Shown: positions 1-7,082 of the stretch, in pieces
How positions within the stretch are numbered: the first letter of the stretch is position 1
Layout of the letters: every line of letters begins with the position of its first letter
From: Streptomyces olivochromogenes
GTDB taxonomy: Bacteria > Actinomycetota > Actinomycetes > Streptomycetales > Streptomycetaceae
NCBI RefSeq assembly: GCF_021538895.1
Contig: NZ_JADDRL010000104.1
Location: forward strand, 1-32,771
Direction of reading: 5' to 3'
DNA: 32,771 nt
Made by a program: the position numbers and the translations under genes
The notes under the pieces: generated by a model
Told to the model about the DNA's origin: nothing
The model's input: the letters and a program-made list of their open reading frames with translations, nothing else
Database searches by the model: none

Positions 1-40
1 GTGGAGGACAGGCAGCAGGATCCCGTCCATGGGAGGAACC

Positions 41-631
41 ATGACCGCCGCCGAGTCCGTAGAGCGCCGCCGCTGGCCGGTGCCACCCCCGGACGGCTAC
101 ACCGTGGACGACCTGTTCACGCTGCCGGATCTCCCGCCTCACACCGAGCTGATCGACGGGAGTCTGGTTTTCGTGAGTCCGCAGCGCCGCTTCCATTTCC
201 TTGTGATCGACCTGTTGGTCACCGGCCTGCGCAGCTCTCTGGACCCGGAGTTCAGTGTTGAACGGGAGATGACTGTCATCCTCGACAACCGCAACGGCCC
301 CGAACCCGATGTGAGCGTGGTCCGAGCCGGCGCGGTCACCGGGCTGGACCAGACCAGATTTCAGGCGGAGGACGTCCTGCTCGCTGTGGAGGTCGTCTCC
401 CCCGACTCCGAATCCCGCGACCGTACGACCAAACCGCAGAAGTACGCCGCCGCGGGGATCCCCAACTTCTGGCGCGTCGAGGAAAACGGAACCACCAGCG
501 GGCCCGTCATCCATGTTTATGAGCTCGACCCACTCACCAATTCCTACGTGCACATGGGCCTGTACCGCGACCGCATCAAGGTCGACAAGCCGTACCCCAT
601 CGACATCGATCTGACCATCGGCGAGCGCTGA
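41..631 (+). CDS. Uma2-family (DUF820) putative PD-(D/E)XK nuclease
   Basis: The 196-residue product matches the Uma2/DUF820 family, a restriction-endonuclease-like fold of mostly unknown role that is expanded in cyanobacteria and actinomycetes. Visible family signatures are the EPDVSVV segment (metal-binding Asp), then LLAVEVVSPDS followed by DRTTKPQKYAAAGIP and NFWRVE, which supply the E-x-V and Lys positions of the nuclease core. The ATG at 41 is preferred over the in-frame ATG at 29 because GGGAGGA (31-37) lies just upstream of it; the ATG at 29 has no such site. It stands alone on the plus strand, with its stop only 5 nt from the stop of convergent ispE. Whether it cuts DNA in vivo is unknown; the fold assignment is solid, the function is not. 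Confidence 0.88.
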   Translation: MTAAESVERRRWPVPPPDGYTVDDLFTLPDLPPHTELIDGSLVFVSPQRRFHFLVIDLLVTGLRSSLDPEFSVEREMTVILDNRNGPEPDVSVVRAGAVTGLDQTRFQAEDVLLAVEVVSPDSESRDRTTKPQKYAAAGIPNFWRVEENGTTSGPVIHVYELDPLTNSYVHMGLYRDRIKVDKPYPIDIDLTIGER

Positions 632-636
632 GCCCC

Positions 637-1530
637 TCAGAGCACCGTCGCTCCCGCCACCGGCCCCGCGGCAATCCGCACCGACCGACACGTCCCCGAC
701 CCCCGAAGCGCCCGAGCCACCTTCTCCGCCGACTCGGCATCACGCGCGAGGAACGCCGTCGTCGGCCCCGACCCGGAGACCAACGTGGCGAGCGCACCGG
801 CCCCGCGTCCCGCCTCCAGCGGGTCGGCCAGTTCCGGGAAGAGGGACAGCGCGGCGGGCTGAAGGTCGTTGGAGACGGCCGCCGCCAGCGCGTCCGGGTC
901 GCCCTTGGCGAGCGCCTCAAGGAGGTCCGGCGATGCCACCGGTTCCGGAATGTCCCGCCCCTGCGCGAGCCGGTCGAACTCGCGGAAGACCGCCGGGGTC
1001 GACAGCCCGCGGTCGGCCATCGCGAACACCCAGTGGAAGGTCCCGCCGACCTCCAGAGCCGTCAGCTGCTCCCCGCGCCCGGTGCCCAGGGCCGCCCCGC
1101 CCACCAGGCTGAAGGGCACGTCGCTGCCCAACTCGGCGCAGATGGCGAGGAGTTCGGCACGCGAGGCGCCCGCACCCCACAGCCGGTCGCAGGCGAGCAG
1201 CGCGCCCGCGCCGTCCGCGCTGCCGCCCGCCATGCCGCCGGCGACCGGGATGTCCTTGGCGATGTGGATGTGCACCGCGGGCTCGATGCCCCGGCGCTCG
1301 GCGAGGGCGAGGGCCGCGCGCGCCGCGAGGTTCGTACGGTCCAGCGGGACCTGCGCGGCGTCCGGCCCCTCGCAGGTGACGCGCAGCTCGTCCGCCGGCG
1401 TCACGGTGACCTCGTCGTACAGGCCGACCGCGAGGAAGACGTTGGCCAGGTCGTGGAACCCGTCCGGCCGCGCGGCACCCACGGCGAGCTGGACGTTGAC
1501 CTTGGCCGGGACCCGTACCGTGACGCTCAC
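637..1530 (-). CDS. ispE: 4-diphosphocytidyl-2-C-methyl-D-erythritol kinase (IspE)
   Basis: This GHMP-fold kinase phosphorylates CDP-methylerythritol at the 2-hydroxyl, a step of the non-mevalonate (MEP) pathway to isopentenyl diphosphate. The 297-residue protein opens with the family motif VRVPAKVNVQL, carries the ATP-binding glycine-rich loop PVAGGMAGGSADGAGALL near residues 91-108, and has the C-terminal GHMP motif LVSGSGPTT. The GTG start overlaps the TGA stop of rsmA as GTGA, implying translational coupling as the last gene of a tatD-rpf-rsmA-ispE block. The same order is known in mycobacteria. An upstream extension of this open frame runs antiparallel through rsmA in another phase and is not coding. 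Confidence 0.96.
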   Translation of the reverse strand: MSVTVRVPAKVNVQLAVGAARPDGFHDLANVFLAVGLYDEVTVTPADELRVTCEGPDAAQVPLDRTNLAARAALALAERRGIEPAVHIHIAKDIPVAGGMAGGSADGAGALLACDRLWGAGASRAELLAICAELGSDVPFSLVGGAALGTGRGEQLTALEVGGTFHWVFAMADRGLSTPAVFREFDRLAQGRDIPEPVASPDLLEALAKGDPDALAAAVSNDLQPAALSLFPELADPLEAGRGAGALATLVSGSGPTTAFLARDAESAEKVARALRGSGTCRSVRIAAGPVAGATVL

Positions 1531-2396
1531 TTGTCGGACTCCCTGTGCTCGGCGATCCGGGCGAACTCCTCCACCGTCAGCGACTCCCCGCGCGCCTGCG
1601 GCGAGACGCCGGCGGCGACGAGGGCCGCCTCGGCGGCCGCGGCCGATCCGGCCCAGCCGGCGAGCGCCGCGCGCAGCGTCTTGCGGCGCTGGGCGAACGC
1701 CGCGTCGACCACCGCGAAGACCTCCCGCTTGGCGGCCGTGGTCTTGATCGGCTCGGCCCGCCGGACGAGGGAGACGAGCCCGCTGTCGACGTTCGGCGCG
1801 GGCCAGAAGACGTTGCGGCCGATGGCACCGGCCCGCTTCACGTCGGCGTACCAGTTCGCCTTGACCGAGGGCACGCCGTACACCTTGGAGCCGGGCGGGG
1901 CGGCGAGCCGGTCGGCGACCTCGGCCTGCACCATCACCAGCGTCCGCTCGATGCTCGGGAAGGTGTCGAGCATGTGCAGCAGCACCGGCACGGCCACGTT
2001 GTAGGGCAGGTTCGCGACCAGCGCGGTCGGTGCGGGGCCGGGCAGCTCGGCGACGTGCATCGCGTCGGAGTGCACCAGCGCGAACCGGTCGGCGCGCTGC
2101 GGCATGCGGGCGGCGACCGTCGCGGGCAGCGCGCCGGCCAGCACGTCGTCGATCTCGACGGCGGTGACCCGGTCGGCGGCCTCCAGCAGCGCGAGGGTGA
2201 GGGAGCCGAGCCCCGGGCCGACCTCGACGACCACGTCGTCGGGGCGGACCTCCGCGGTGCGGACGATGCGGCGGACCGTGTTGGCGTCGATCACGAAGTT
2301 CTGGCCGCGCTGCTTGGTGGGACGCACGCCCAGCGCTGCCGCGAGTTCGCGGATGTCGGCGGGGCCCAGGAGGGCGTCGGGGGTGGGGCTGCTCAC
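1527..2396 (-). CDS. rsmA: 16S rRNA (adenine1518/1519-N6)-dimethyltransferase
   Basis: RsmA (KsgA) dimethylates two adjacent adenines in the 3' terminal hairpin of 16S rRNA during late small-subunit assembly. The protein shows the family start LGVRPTKQRGQNF, the SAM-binding VEVGPGLGSLTLALLE motif I, VTAVEIDD (motif II acidic residue) and the catalytic NLPYNVAVP motif IV. Length (289 residues) is usual. I use the GTG at 2396, which gives the common actinobacterial N-terminus MSSPTPDALL. An in-frame ATG at 2417 has a G-rich stretch (GAGGGGG) upstream and is a credible alternative adding seven residues. It lies about 50 nt after rpf and overlaps ispE by 4 nt. Confidence 0.95.
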   Translation of the reverse strand: MSSPTPDALLGPADIRELAAALGVRPTKQRGQNFVIDANTVRRIVRTAEVRPDDVVVEVGPGLGSLTLALLEAADRVTAVEIDDVLAGALPATVAARMPQRADRFALVHSDAMHVAELPGPAPTALVANLPYNVAVPVLLHMLDTFPSIERTLVMVQAEVADRLAAPPGSKVYGVPSVKANWYADVKRAGAIGRNVFWPAPNVDSGLVSLVRRAEPIKTTAAKREVFAVVDAAFAQRRKTLRAALAGWAGSAAAAEAALVAAGVSPQARGESLTVEEFARIAEHRESDK

Positions 2397-2446
2397 GGGA
2401 CAAGGGTACGGGGCCATGACGGGCCCCCTCGCCGGGCGCCCGGCGC

Positions 2447-3874
2447 TCACCCCTGCAAACGGTCCCCGCAGTGCGGCCACGGGCTCGCGCCCCGCCGCAG
2501 GTACAGCTTCTTGGCCCGGTAGGTCTGCTCGGCCGAGGGCGCGTCCTGCGGGCGCCCGCGACCGCCGAGGCTGTGCCAGGTGTGCGCGTCGAACTGGTAG
2601 AGGCCCCCGTACGTCCCCGACGCGTCCACCGCGTGGGGCCGCGCGCCGGACTCGCAGACCGCGAGACCGTGCCAGTCCAGGTGGTCGGCGCCCTTCGTCG
2701 AGTCGGGGTGCGGTTTCGTGCCCACCTGCACCAGCTGCGTCCGCGGCTGCCGCACCACCTCGGACGTCTCCCGGTGCGGCTTCTGCCGGACGCCGTTGAC
2801 GGTCCGCATGAGGTAGGTGACCCGTCGCAGCCCCTGCTGCCCGGGCCGCTCGACGACCTCCGTGCCCCGGAACAGCGTGGGGTCCTCGGTCCGCGTCACG
2901 GCGAAGGGGATCAGCTCCTCGCGGACCTCCTTCTTGCCGACCACCCGCAGCACGGTGACCGTCTGTCCGTCGCGCGGGAAGCTGGCGGGCGAGACGGAGG
3001 TGGTGTCCTGGCCGTGCAGGGTGATCCCGGCCTCCTCGATCGCCTCGCCGACGGTGGCCGCGTTGGTGCGGATGGTGCGGGACCGGCCGTCCGCCATGAT
3101 CGTGACGGCGCGCTCGGTGCGTACGTCGAGTGCGAGTCCGGCGCGTCCGATGGGCAGGGAGCGCGAGGTCGACAGGTAGGCACCCTCGGCCCGCACCCCC
3201 CACTGCTGGAGGGCCTCGTCCACGGTGCGCGCCGTCGTCCACACCTCGCGCCGGTGACCGTCGAGGGTGAGCCGGACGGGGCGGCCGTGGTGCACCGCGA
3301 TCTCGTCGCCGCTGGCGAGGGCCGCACCGGGGGCGGGCGCGACCACGTCGTGCGCGCCGACCTTCAGGCCTTCCTCGGTGAGCAGCTCGGTCACGTCGTC
3401 GGCGAAGGTGTGCAGGGTACGCGGCTTCCCGTCGACGCTCAGCTCGATCGCCTTGTCCTTGGCGACGAACGCGGTGGTGCCGCCGGCGAGGAAGGCGACG
3501 ACGAGCGCCTGCGGCAGCAGGCGGCGCACGGCATTCTCCGGGCGCTCACCGAACCGCGCCCTGCGCCGACGCCCGGCACGCCTGCCGAGGCCGGAGCGCG
3601 CACCGGGCGCCCACGCCGCGCCCTCGGGCTCGCCGCCCGCCTGACGTGGCAGCACCGGCTCGGTGGCCGTGCGCCGACGCGTCTCGTAGGCGGGGCGGTA
3701 CGTGTCCTCGTGCTCCGTCGGCCGGTTCACGCCGTACGGCACCGTGTCCGCGGTGTGCACGTCGTGGGGGGCGCGGTGGGCGCCGTACGCCGGTAGCGGC
3801 GGTTCGGGCACCCAGCCCCAGCTCGGGCCGTGCGTTCCGTACATCTCGTACGTCTCGTACTGCGAGTTGCTCAC
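2447..3874 (-). CDS. rpf: resuscitation-promoting factor with DUF348, G5 and Rpf lytic domains
   Basis: Predicted membrane-anchored, cell-wall-active lytic transglycosylase-like protein that helps dormant cells or spores resume growth. From the GTG at 3874 (GGAG nine bases upstream) the product has 475 residues. It has a long Pro/Tyr-rich cytoplasmic N-terminus, a basic stretch and one membrane segment (about 120-138), three DUF348 repeats (about 142-296), a G5 domain (about 310-386) and a C-terminal Rpf domain (about 399-471). The Rpf domain carries the catalytic Glu in VCESGA, then GTYGGLYQFD, TWHSLGG and a final WPHCGD. This is the M. tuberculosis RpfB architecture, and the tatD-rpf-ksgA-ispE order is the same. 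I believe the S. coelicolor counterpart is called RpfC; that name is from memory. The unusually long cytoplasmic tail is actinomycete-specific. Confidence 0.94.
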   Translation of the reverse strand: MSNSQYETYEMYGTHGPSWGWVPEPPLPAYGAHRAPHDVHTADTVPYGVNRPTEHEDTYRPAYETRRRTATEPVLPRQAGGEPEGAAWAPGARSGLGRRAGRRRRARFGERPENAVRRLLPQALVVAFLAGGTTAFVAKDKAIELSVDGKPRTLHTFADDVTELLTEEGLKVGAHDVVAPAPGAALASGDEIAVHHGRPVRLTLDGHRREVWTTARTVDEALQQWGVRAEGAYLSTSRSLPIGRAGLALDVRTERAVTIMADGRSRTIRTNAATVGEAIEEAGITLHGQDTTSVSPASFPRDGQTVTVLRVVGKKEVREELIPFAVTRTEDPTLFRGTEVVERPGQQGLRRVTYLMRTVNGVRQKPHRETSEVVRQPRTQLVQVGTKPHPDSTKGADHLDWHGLAVCESGARPHAVDASGTYGGLYQFDAHTWHSLGGRGRPQDAPSAEQTYRAKKLYLRRGASPWPHCGDRLQG

Positions 3875-3920
3875 GCCGACACGCTCCAGAGAGCCAGAGG
3901 GGTCCGGATCGGGCCACCAG

Positions 3921-3949
3921 AACCTAGCGGAGCGTCCGTCACTCTCCAA
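3921..3949 (-). promoter_or_regulatory. putative SigA/HrdB-type promoter of rpf
   Basis: On the minus strand, TTGGAG (3949-3944) and TAGGTT (3926-3921) are separated by exactly 17 nt, a good fit to the Streptomyces vegetative consensus. A transcript would start near 3914 and give a leader of about 40 nt. That is too short for the long riboswitch leaders seen on some other Streptomyces rpf genes. Just upstream (3976-3990) is a 6-bp inverted repeat, CGAGCC/GGCTCG, that might end tatD transcription. Pattern match only. Confidence 0.45.
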
Positions 3950-4031
3950 AACGGCACGACTACGCACCGTCGCCACGAGCCTCAGGCTCGGCCCGCGTGA
4001 GCGTTATCCATCAGTTACGGATCGAATACGT

Positions 4032-4910
4032 TCAGTAATCGAAGGCGCGGGCCGTGTTCGCCCCCAGGGCCGTGGCCAGCGCGTCCTCGTCGATGCCGCG
4101 CACGGCGGCCATCGCGCGCACCGTGACCGGAATGAGATACGGGGCGTTGGGCCGTCCGCGGTAGGGCGCCGGGGTGAGGAAGGGCGCGTCGGTCTCCACG
4201 AGGACCAGTTCCAGCGGGGCGACGACCAGGGCGTCGCGCAGGTTCTGGGCGTTCTTGAAGGTGACGTTGCCGGCGAAGGACATGTAGTAGCCCTCGCGGG
4301 CGCACACCTCGGCCATCTCGGCGTCTCCCGAGTAGCAGTGGAAGACGGTGCGCTCGGGGGCGCCCTCCTCCTTGAGCACGCGCAGCACGTCGGCGTGGGC
4401 GTCCCGGTCGTGGATGACCAGCGCCTTGCCGTGCCGCTTGGCGATCTCGATGTGCCCGCGGAAGGACCTCTCCTGGGCGGCCTTGCCCTCGGGTCCGGTG
4501 CGGAAGTAGTCGAGCCCGGTCTCGCCGACGCCCTTGACCTGGGGCAGCCCGGCCAGCCTGTCCATCTCGGCCAGCGCCTCGTCGAGGGCCGCGTCGCCGC
4601 CCGGCTCGCGCGCGCCCTGCCTCGACCAGCCGTCGGGGTCCCCGTGGACGATGCGCGGGGCCTCGTTGGGGTGCAGGGCGACGGTCGCGTGGACGCTGTC
4701 GTACGCCGCCGCGGTCTCGGCGGCCCACCGCGAGCCCTTGATGTCGCAGCCGACCTGGACGACGGTCGTCACTCCCACCGACGCGGCCTTCGCGAGGCCT
4801 TCCTCCACCGTGCCGGACTGCATGTCGAGGTGGGTGTGGGAGTCGGCGACCGGCACCCGGAGGGGCTCCGGGAGGGGCGGTGCCGCGTTCTTGTCGGCGT
4901 TCGAAGGCAT
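4032..4910 (-). CDS. tatD: TatD/YcfH-family metal-dependent hydrolase (DNase)
   Basis: Amidohydrolase-fold metal enzyme of the TatD family, whose characterised members are 3'-5' exonucleases or deoxyribonucleases. The 292-residue protein has all the usual ligands: HTHLD (H25, H27, D29), GETGLDYF (E130), IHDRD (H167), FHCYSG (H191) and ETDAPFLTP (D241). A variable insert of about 20 residues (about 90-112) lies before the Glu motif, a common actinobacterial feature. It sits 47 nt after the zinc-ribbon gene and about 157 nt before the rpf start, in the conserved actinobacterial tatD-rpf-ksgA-ispE neighbourhood. The ATG at 4910 has AGGA eight bases upstream. Confidence 0.93.
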   Translation of the reverse strand: MPSNADKNAAPPLPEPLRVPVADSHTHLDMQSGTVEEGLAKAASVGVTTVVQVGCDIKGSRWAAETAAAYDSVHATVALHPNEAPRIVHGDPDGWSRQGAREPGGDAALDEALAEMDRLAGLPQVKGVGETGLDYFRTGPEGKAAQERSFRGHIEIAKRHGKALVIHDRDAHADVLRVLKEEGAPERTVFHCYSGDAEMAEVCAREGYYMSFAGNVTFKNAQNLRDALVVAPLELVLVETDAPFLTPAPYRGRPNAPYLIPVTVRAMAAVRGIDEDALATALGANTARAFDY

Positions 4911-4957
4911 GCCCCGATCCTACGAAAGGAGGATGCCCGCGAACGCCGGCGATCCGC

Positions 4958-5371
4958 TCAGCTCGCCCTGCGGTGGAACGGATGCAGGAGATCGGACAGA
5001 TGCCAGTGGTGATGTCCCTTGGCCTGCGCCGGTGCCTCCGTCGCCTCCGACCCCTCGGCCGGTGCGGTCTGCGGCGCCGGGCCGTGCTGCCGTCGCGCCG
5101 CGCTGAGCACCGACGAGACCTGCCCCGGCCGCATGATCCGTACGACGTGGCCGTCGCAGTTGTGGCACTCGGGCCGGCTCAGCGGGGACGGGACGATCTG
5201 GCCGTTCGCCACGTATATGACGAACTCCTGGCCGTCGGCGTCCGTGTGGTGCTCTATCTCGTACGACTGCTCCCAGCCGTGCCCGCAGCGCATGCAGGCG
5301 AAGGAATAGGACTCGTGTACGACGGCTGTCGCCCCGCCGCGGAGGCCGGTCTGCCCTGGGATCTCACTCAT
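4958..5371 (-). CDS. zinc-ribbon protein with His-rich C-terminus, function unknown
   Basis: A 137-residue protein without an assigned function. It has two CxxC pairs, C26-MR-C29 and C69-HN-C72, spaced like a zinc ribbon or rubredoxin-type knuckle, with a short beta-rich middle. An Ala/Pro/Glu linker follows, then a histidine-rich tail (H120-122, H124, H130, H133). The ATG at 5371 is preceded by GAGGAG (5385-5380), so this start is well supported even though the frame stays open upstream. It is followed 47 nt later by tatD. The untranslated region before it forms three perfect hairpins (separate entry). The cysteines and histidines suggest metal binding. I see no enzyme motif. Confidence 0.85.
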   Translation of the reverse strand: MSEIPGQTGLRGGATAVVHESYSFACMRCGHGWEQSYEIEHHTDADGQEFVIYVANGQIVPSPLSRPECHNCDGHVVRIMRPGQVSSVLSAARRQHGPAPQTAPAEGSEATEAPAQAKGHHHWHLSDLLHPFHRRAS

Positions 5372-5384
5372 GCCAACTGCTCCT

Positions 5385-5462
5385 CTTGTCCGCTGGACAA
5401 GCGCCCCCGGTACGGGGATTCCCCCCGGAATCCCTTTGGGGGCGAGGGACGGGTGCGTCCCT
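5385..5462 (-). promoter_or_regulatory. three abutting perfect hairpins in the leader of the zinc-ribbon gene
   Basis: Reading toward the gene: stem 1 pairs 5462-5456 with 5451-5445 (7 bp, AGGGACG/CGTCCCT, 4-nt loop). Stem 2 pairs 5444-5438 with 5408-5402 (7 bp, CGCCCCC/GGGGGCG) and encloses an 8-bp stem GGGATTCC/GGAATCCC with a GGGG loop (5434-5427 with 5422-5415). Stem 3 pairs 5401-5395 with 5391-5385 (7 bp, CTTGTCC/GGACAAG, 3-nt loop). The three leave no unpaired base between them, and the last ends on the first G of the GAGGAG ribosome binding site. A further 8-bp stem (5475-5482 with 5514-5521) lies upstream. It looks like a structured 5' leader able to control translation; no known riboswitch class is recognised. 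Confidence 0.55.
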
Positions 5463-6043
5463 TCGACCAGTGGACGCCTCCACCGGCGCGAATGCATCCG
5501 GCCTGTCGAGTGTTGGAGGCGATTTGGACCTTCCTTGCCAAAGCGGCCCCGGGCACCGGGTCTGGGCTTTGCCTTGCACAACGCCCCTTTGCCCTCCCAT
5601 GGGGCATGTGCTCATGGGAGAAGCCTGCTGCTCAGAGGGCAAGTCCAGGGGCCAGGGGCGCGTGCCCGACCGTCACACGCCCCACTCGAACAACAGCGCA
5701 CACCGGCTCACCGAGCACAGCCCACCACGCCACCCGTTCGCCGTACGCATCCGGCGCGCGAGGCCCGGCGCGGGGCGACCGCCGAGTGTGCCTACTCGCG
5801 TCACGCGCGCCTCAGCCGGCTGTACACGACCGGGCTGCGCACGACCTGGCTGCGCGGCTACCCGGCGGCCGCGGCGACCTGGTCGGGAGCGCCTCAGCCA
5901 CGTGCGACCCGGCCACATGCGACGCGGCCGAGCGCGCCCCGGCCACGTGCGCCGCGCCCAAGTCCCACCCGACCCGGCCACGCGCGCCCCCAGCCTCGCG
6001 CGCCCCAGCCACGTGCGCCCCGGCGTTCGCGTTCACGAACCGC
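5463..6043. other. non-coding stretch between rsmI and the zinc-ribbon gene
   Basis: I see no convincing gene here. Besides the leader hairpins, it holds several inverted repeats: 5475-5482/5514-5521 (8 bp), 5539-5544/5566-5571 enclosing CCCGG/CCGGG (5548-5560), and CTCCCATG/CATGGGAG (5594-5601/5613-5620). From about 5816 it becomes a degenerate 15-bp periodic sequence, clearest at 5897-6021. Open frames on both strands are low-complexity products of this periodicity and lack ribosome binding sites. Confidence 0.6.
5897..6021. repeat. 15-bp-period degenerate tandem repeat array
   Basis: About eight 15-bp units with consensus near GCCACGTGCGMCCCG start at 5897, 5912, 5927, 5942, 5957, 5977, 5992 and 6007. 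One 5-bp interruption (5972-5976) makes the total exactly 125 bp. Copies 1, 2, 4, 6 and 8 are close to consensus; 3, 5 and 7 are more decayed. Units of the form CNGGCTGYRCACGAC at 5816, 5831 and 5846 suggest the periodicity once reached further left. Several copies contain the palindrome CACGTG. The array ends 22 bp before the rsmI stop codon. Confidence 0.7.
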
Positions 6044-6901
6044 TCAGCGGCCGGCGTCGCCCGCCTTCTTCGCCGCCACCACCGCGTCGAACACCTCGCG
6101 CTTGGGGAGACCGGCCTCCGCGGCCACCGCCGCGATCGCCTCCTTGCGGCGCTCCCCCGCCTCCTCGCGCACCCGCACCCGGCGCACGAGTTCCTCGGCG
6201 TCGAGCTCCTCGGGACCGCGCTCGGGGGCGCCCTCGACGACGACGGTGATCTCACCGCGTACCCCCTCGGCCGCCCAGGCCGCCAGCTCGGCGAGCGGTC
6301 CGCGCCGTACCTCCTCGTACGTCTTGGTCAGCTCACGGCAGACGGCGGCGCGCCGCTCCGCGCCGAACACCTCGGCCATCGCGGCGAGGGTGTCGTCGAG
6401 CCGGTGCGGCGCCTCGAAGTAGACGAGCGTGCGCCGCTCCTCGGCGACCTCGCGCAGCCGGGACAGCCGTTCGCCGGCCTTGCGCGGCAGGAACCCCTCG
6501 AAGCAGAACCGGTCGACCGGCAGCCCCGACAGGGCGAGCGCGGTGAGTACGGCGGACGGTCCGGGGACGGCCGTGACATGGACGTCCTTCTCGACGGCCG
6601 CGGCGACCAGCCGATAGCCGGGGTCGGACACCGACGGCATCCCGGCGTCCGTGACGAGGAGCACGCGCGCGCCGCCCAGCAGTTCCTCGACCAGCTCGGG
6701 CGTGCGGGCGGACTCGTTGCCCTCGAAGTACGACACCACCCGCCCCTTGGGCGTGACGCCCAGCGCCTGCGTCAGCCGACGCAGCCGCCGCGTGTCCTCG
6801 GCGGCGACCACGTCCGCGCCCTCCAGCTCCCGGGCGAGCCGGGGCGGCGCGTCCGCGATGTCGCCGATGGGGGTGCCCGCCAAAACAAGGGTTCCAGTCA
6901 C
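6044..6901 (-). CDS. rsmI: 16S rRNA (cytidine1402-2'-O)-methyltransferase
   Basis: RsmI adds the 2'-O-methyl group to C1402 in the ribosomal decoding centre using SAM. The 285-residue product has the tetrapyrrole-methylase-like fold signatures GTLVLAGTPIGD at the N-terminus, AEDTRRLRRL, SYFEGNE, VTDAGMPSVSDPGYRL, AVPGPSAVLTALALSGLP and a GEITVVVEG strand near the C-terminus. The GTG at 6901 has GGGAGG eight bases upstream; a longer reading frame upstream lacks family similarity. It is divergent from pmt, as in mycobacteria, and is separated from the next minus-strand gene by 672 bp. Confidence 0.95.
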   Translation of the reverse strand: MTGTLVLAGTPIGDIADAPPRLARELEGADVVAAEDTRRLRRLTQALGVTPKGRVVSYFEGNESARTPELVEELLGGARVLLVTDAGMPSVSDPGYRLVAAAVEKDVHVTAVPGPSAVLTALALSGLPVDRFCFEGFLPRKAGERLSRLREVAEERRTLVYFEAPHRLDDTLAAMAEVFGAERRAAVCRELTKTYEEVRRGPLAELAAWAAEGVRGEITVVVEGAPERGPEELDAEELVRRVRVREEAGERRKEAIAAVAAEAGLPKREVFDAVVAAKKAGDAGR

Positions 6902-7047
6902 ACCCCCATCCTCCCAGGGCCGCGGACACCCGAACGCACCCGCGGTCACGGGCACCGCCCAGGCCGCACCCCCGGGCCCCGCCCCACGTCAGCGCCCCCG
7001 TCCTCCCGCCGGAGGCCAACGCACCGCAACCGGTACGGCCCATGCAC

Positions 7048-7076
7048 GGGACTCACACAGAAGGGTTCCCTACGAT
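7048..7076 (+). promoter_or_regulatory. putative promoter of pmt giving a leaderless mRNA
   Basis: TACGAT (7071-7076) ends seven bases before the GTG start of pmt, the usual distance from a -10 box to the transcription start. GGGACT (7048-7053) lies 17 nt upstream and keeps the GACT half of a -35. No Shine-Dalgarno sequence lies at normal distance from the GTG. The simplest reading is that transcription begins at the start codon itself. Confidence 0.45.
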
Positions 7077-7082
7077 GGCGCG

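Noticed and set aside
1..261. Plus-strand open frame at the left edge
   Set aside because: Overlaps the Uma2 gene in another frame and has biased, non-protein-like composition.
637..2403. Apparent fusion of an upstream protein with IspE
   Set aside because: The upstream 290 codons are rsmA read out of frame. The true IspE start overlaps the rsmA stop.
3875..4031. Cyclic di-AMP (ydaO-type) riboswitch before rpf
   Set aside because: The likely promoter leaves a leader of only about 40 nt and no conserved ydaO elements are seen.
5673..5981. Minus-strand open frame with Trp/Pro/Gly/Arg repeats after rsmI
   Set aside because: It is one of several frames opened by the 15-bp repeat array, with no ribosome binding site. 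A functional repeat peptide cannot be excluded but is not supported.
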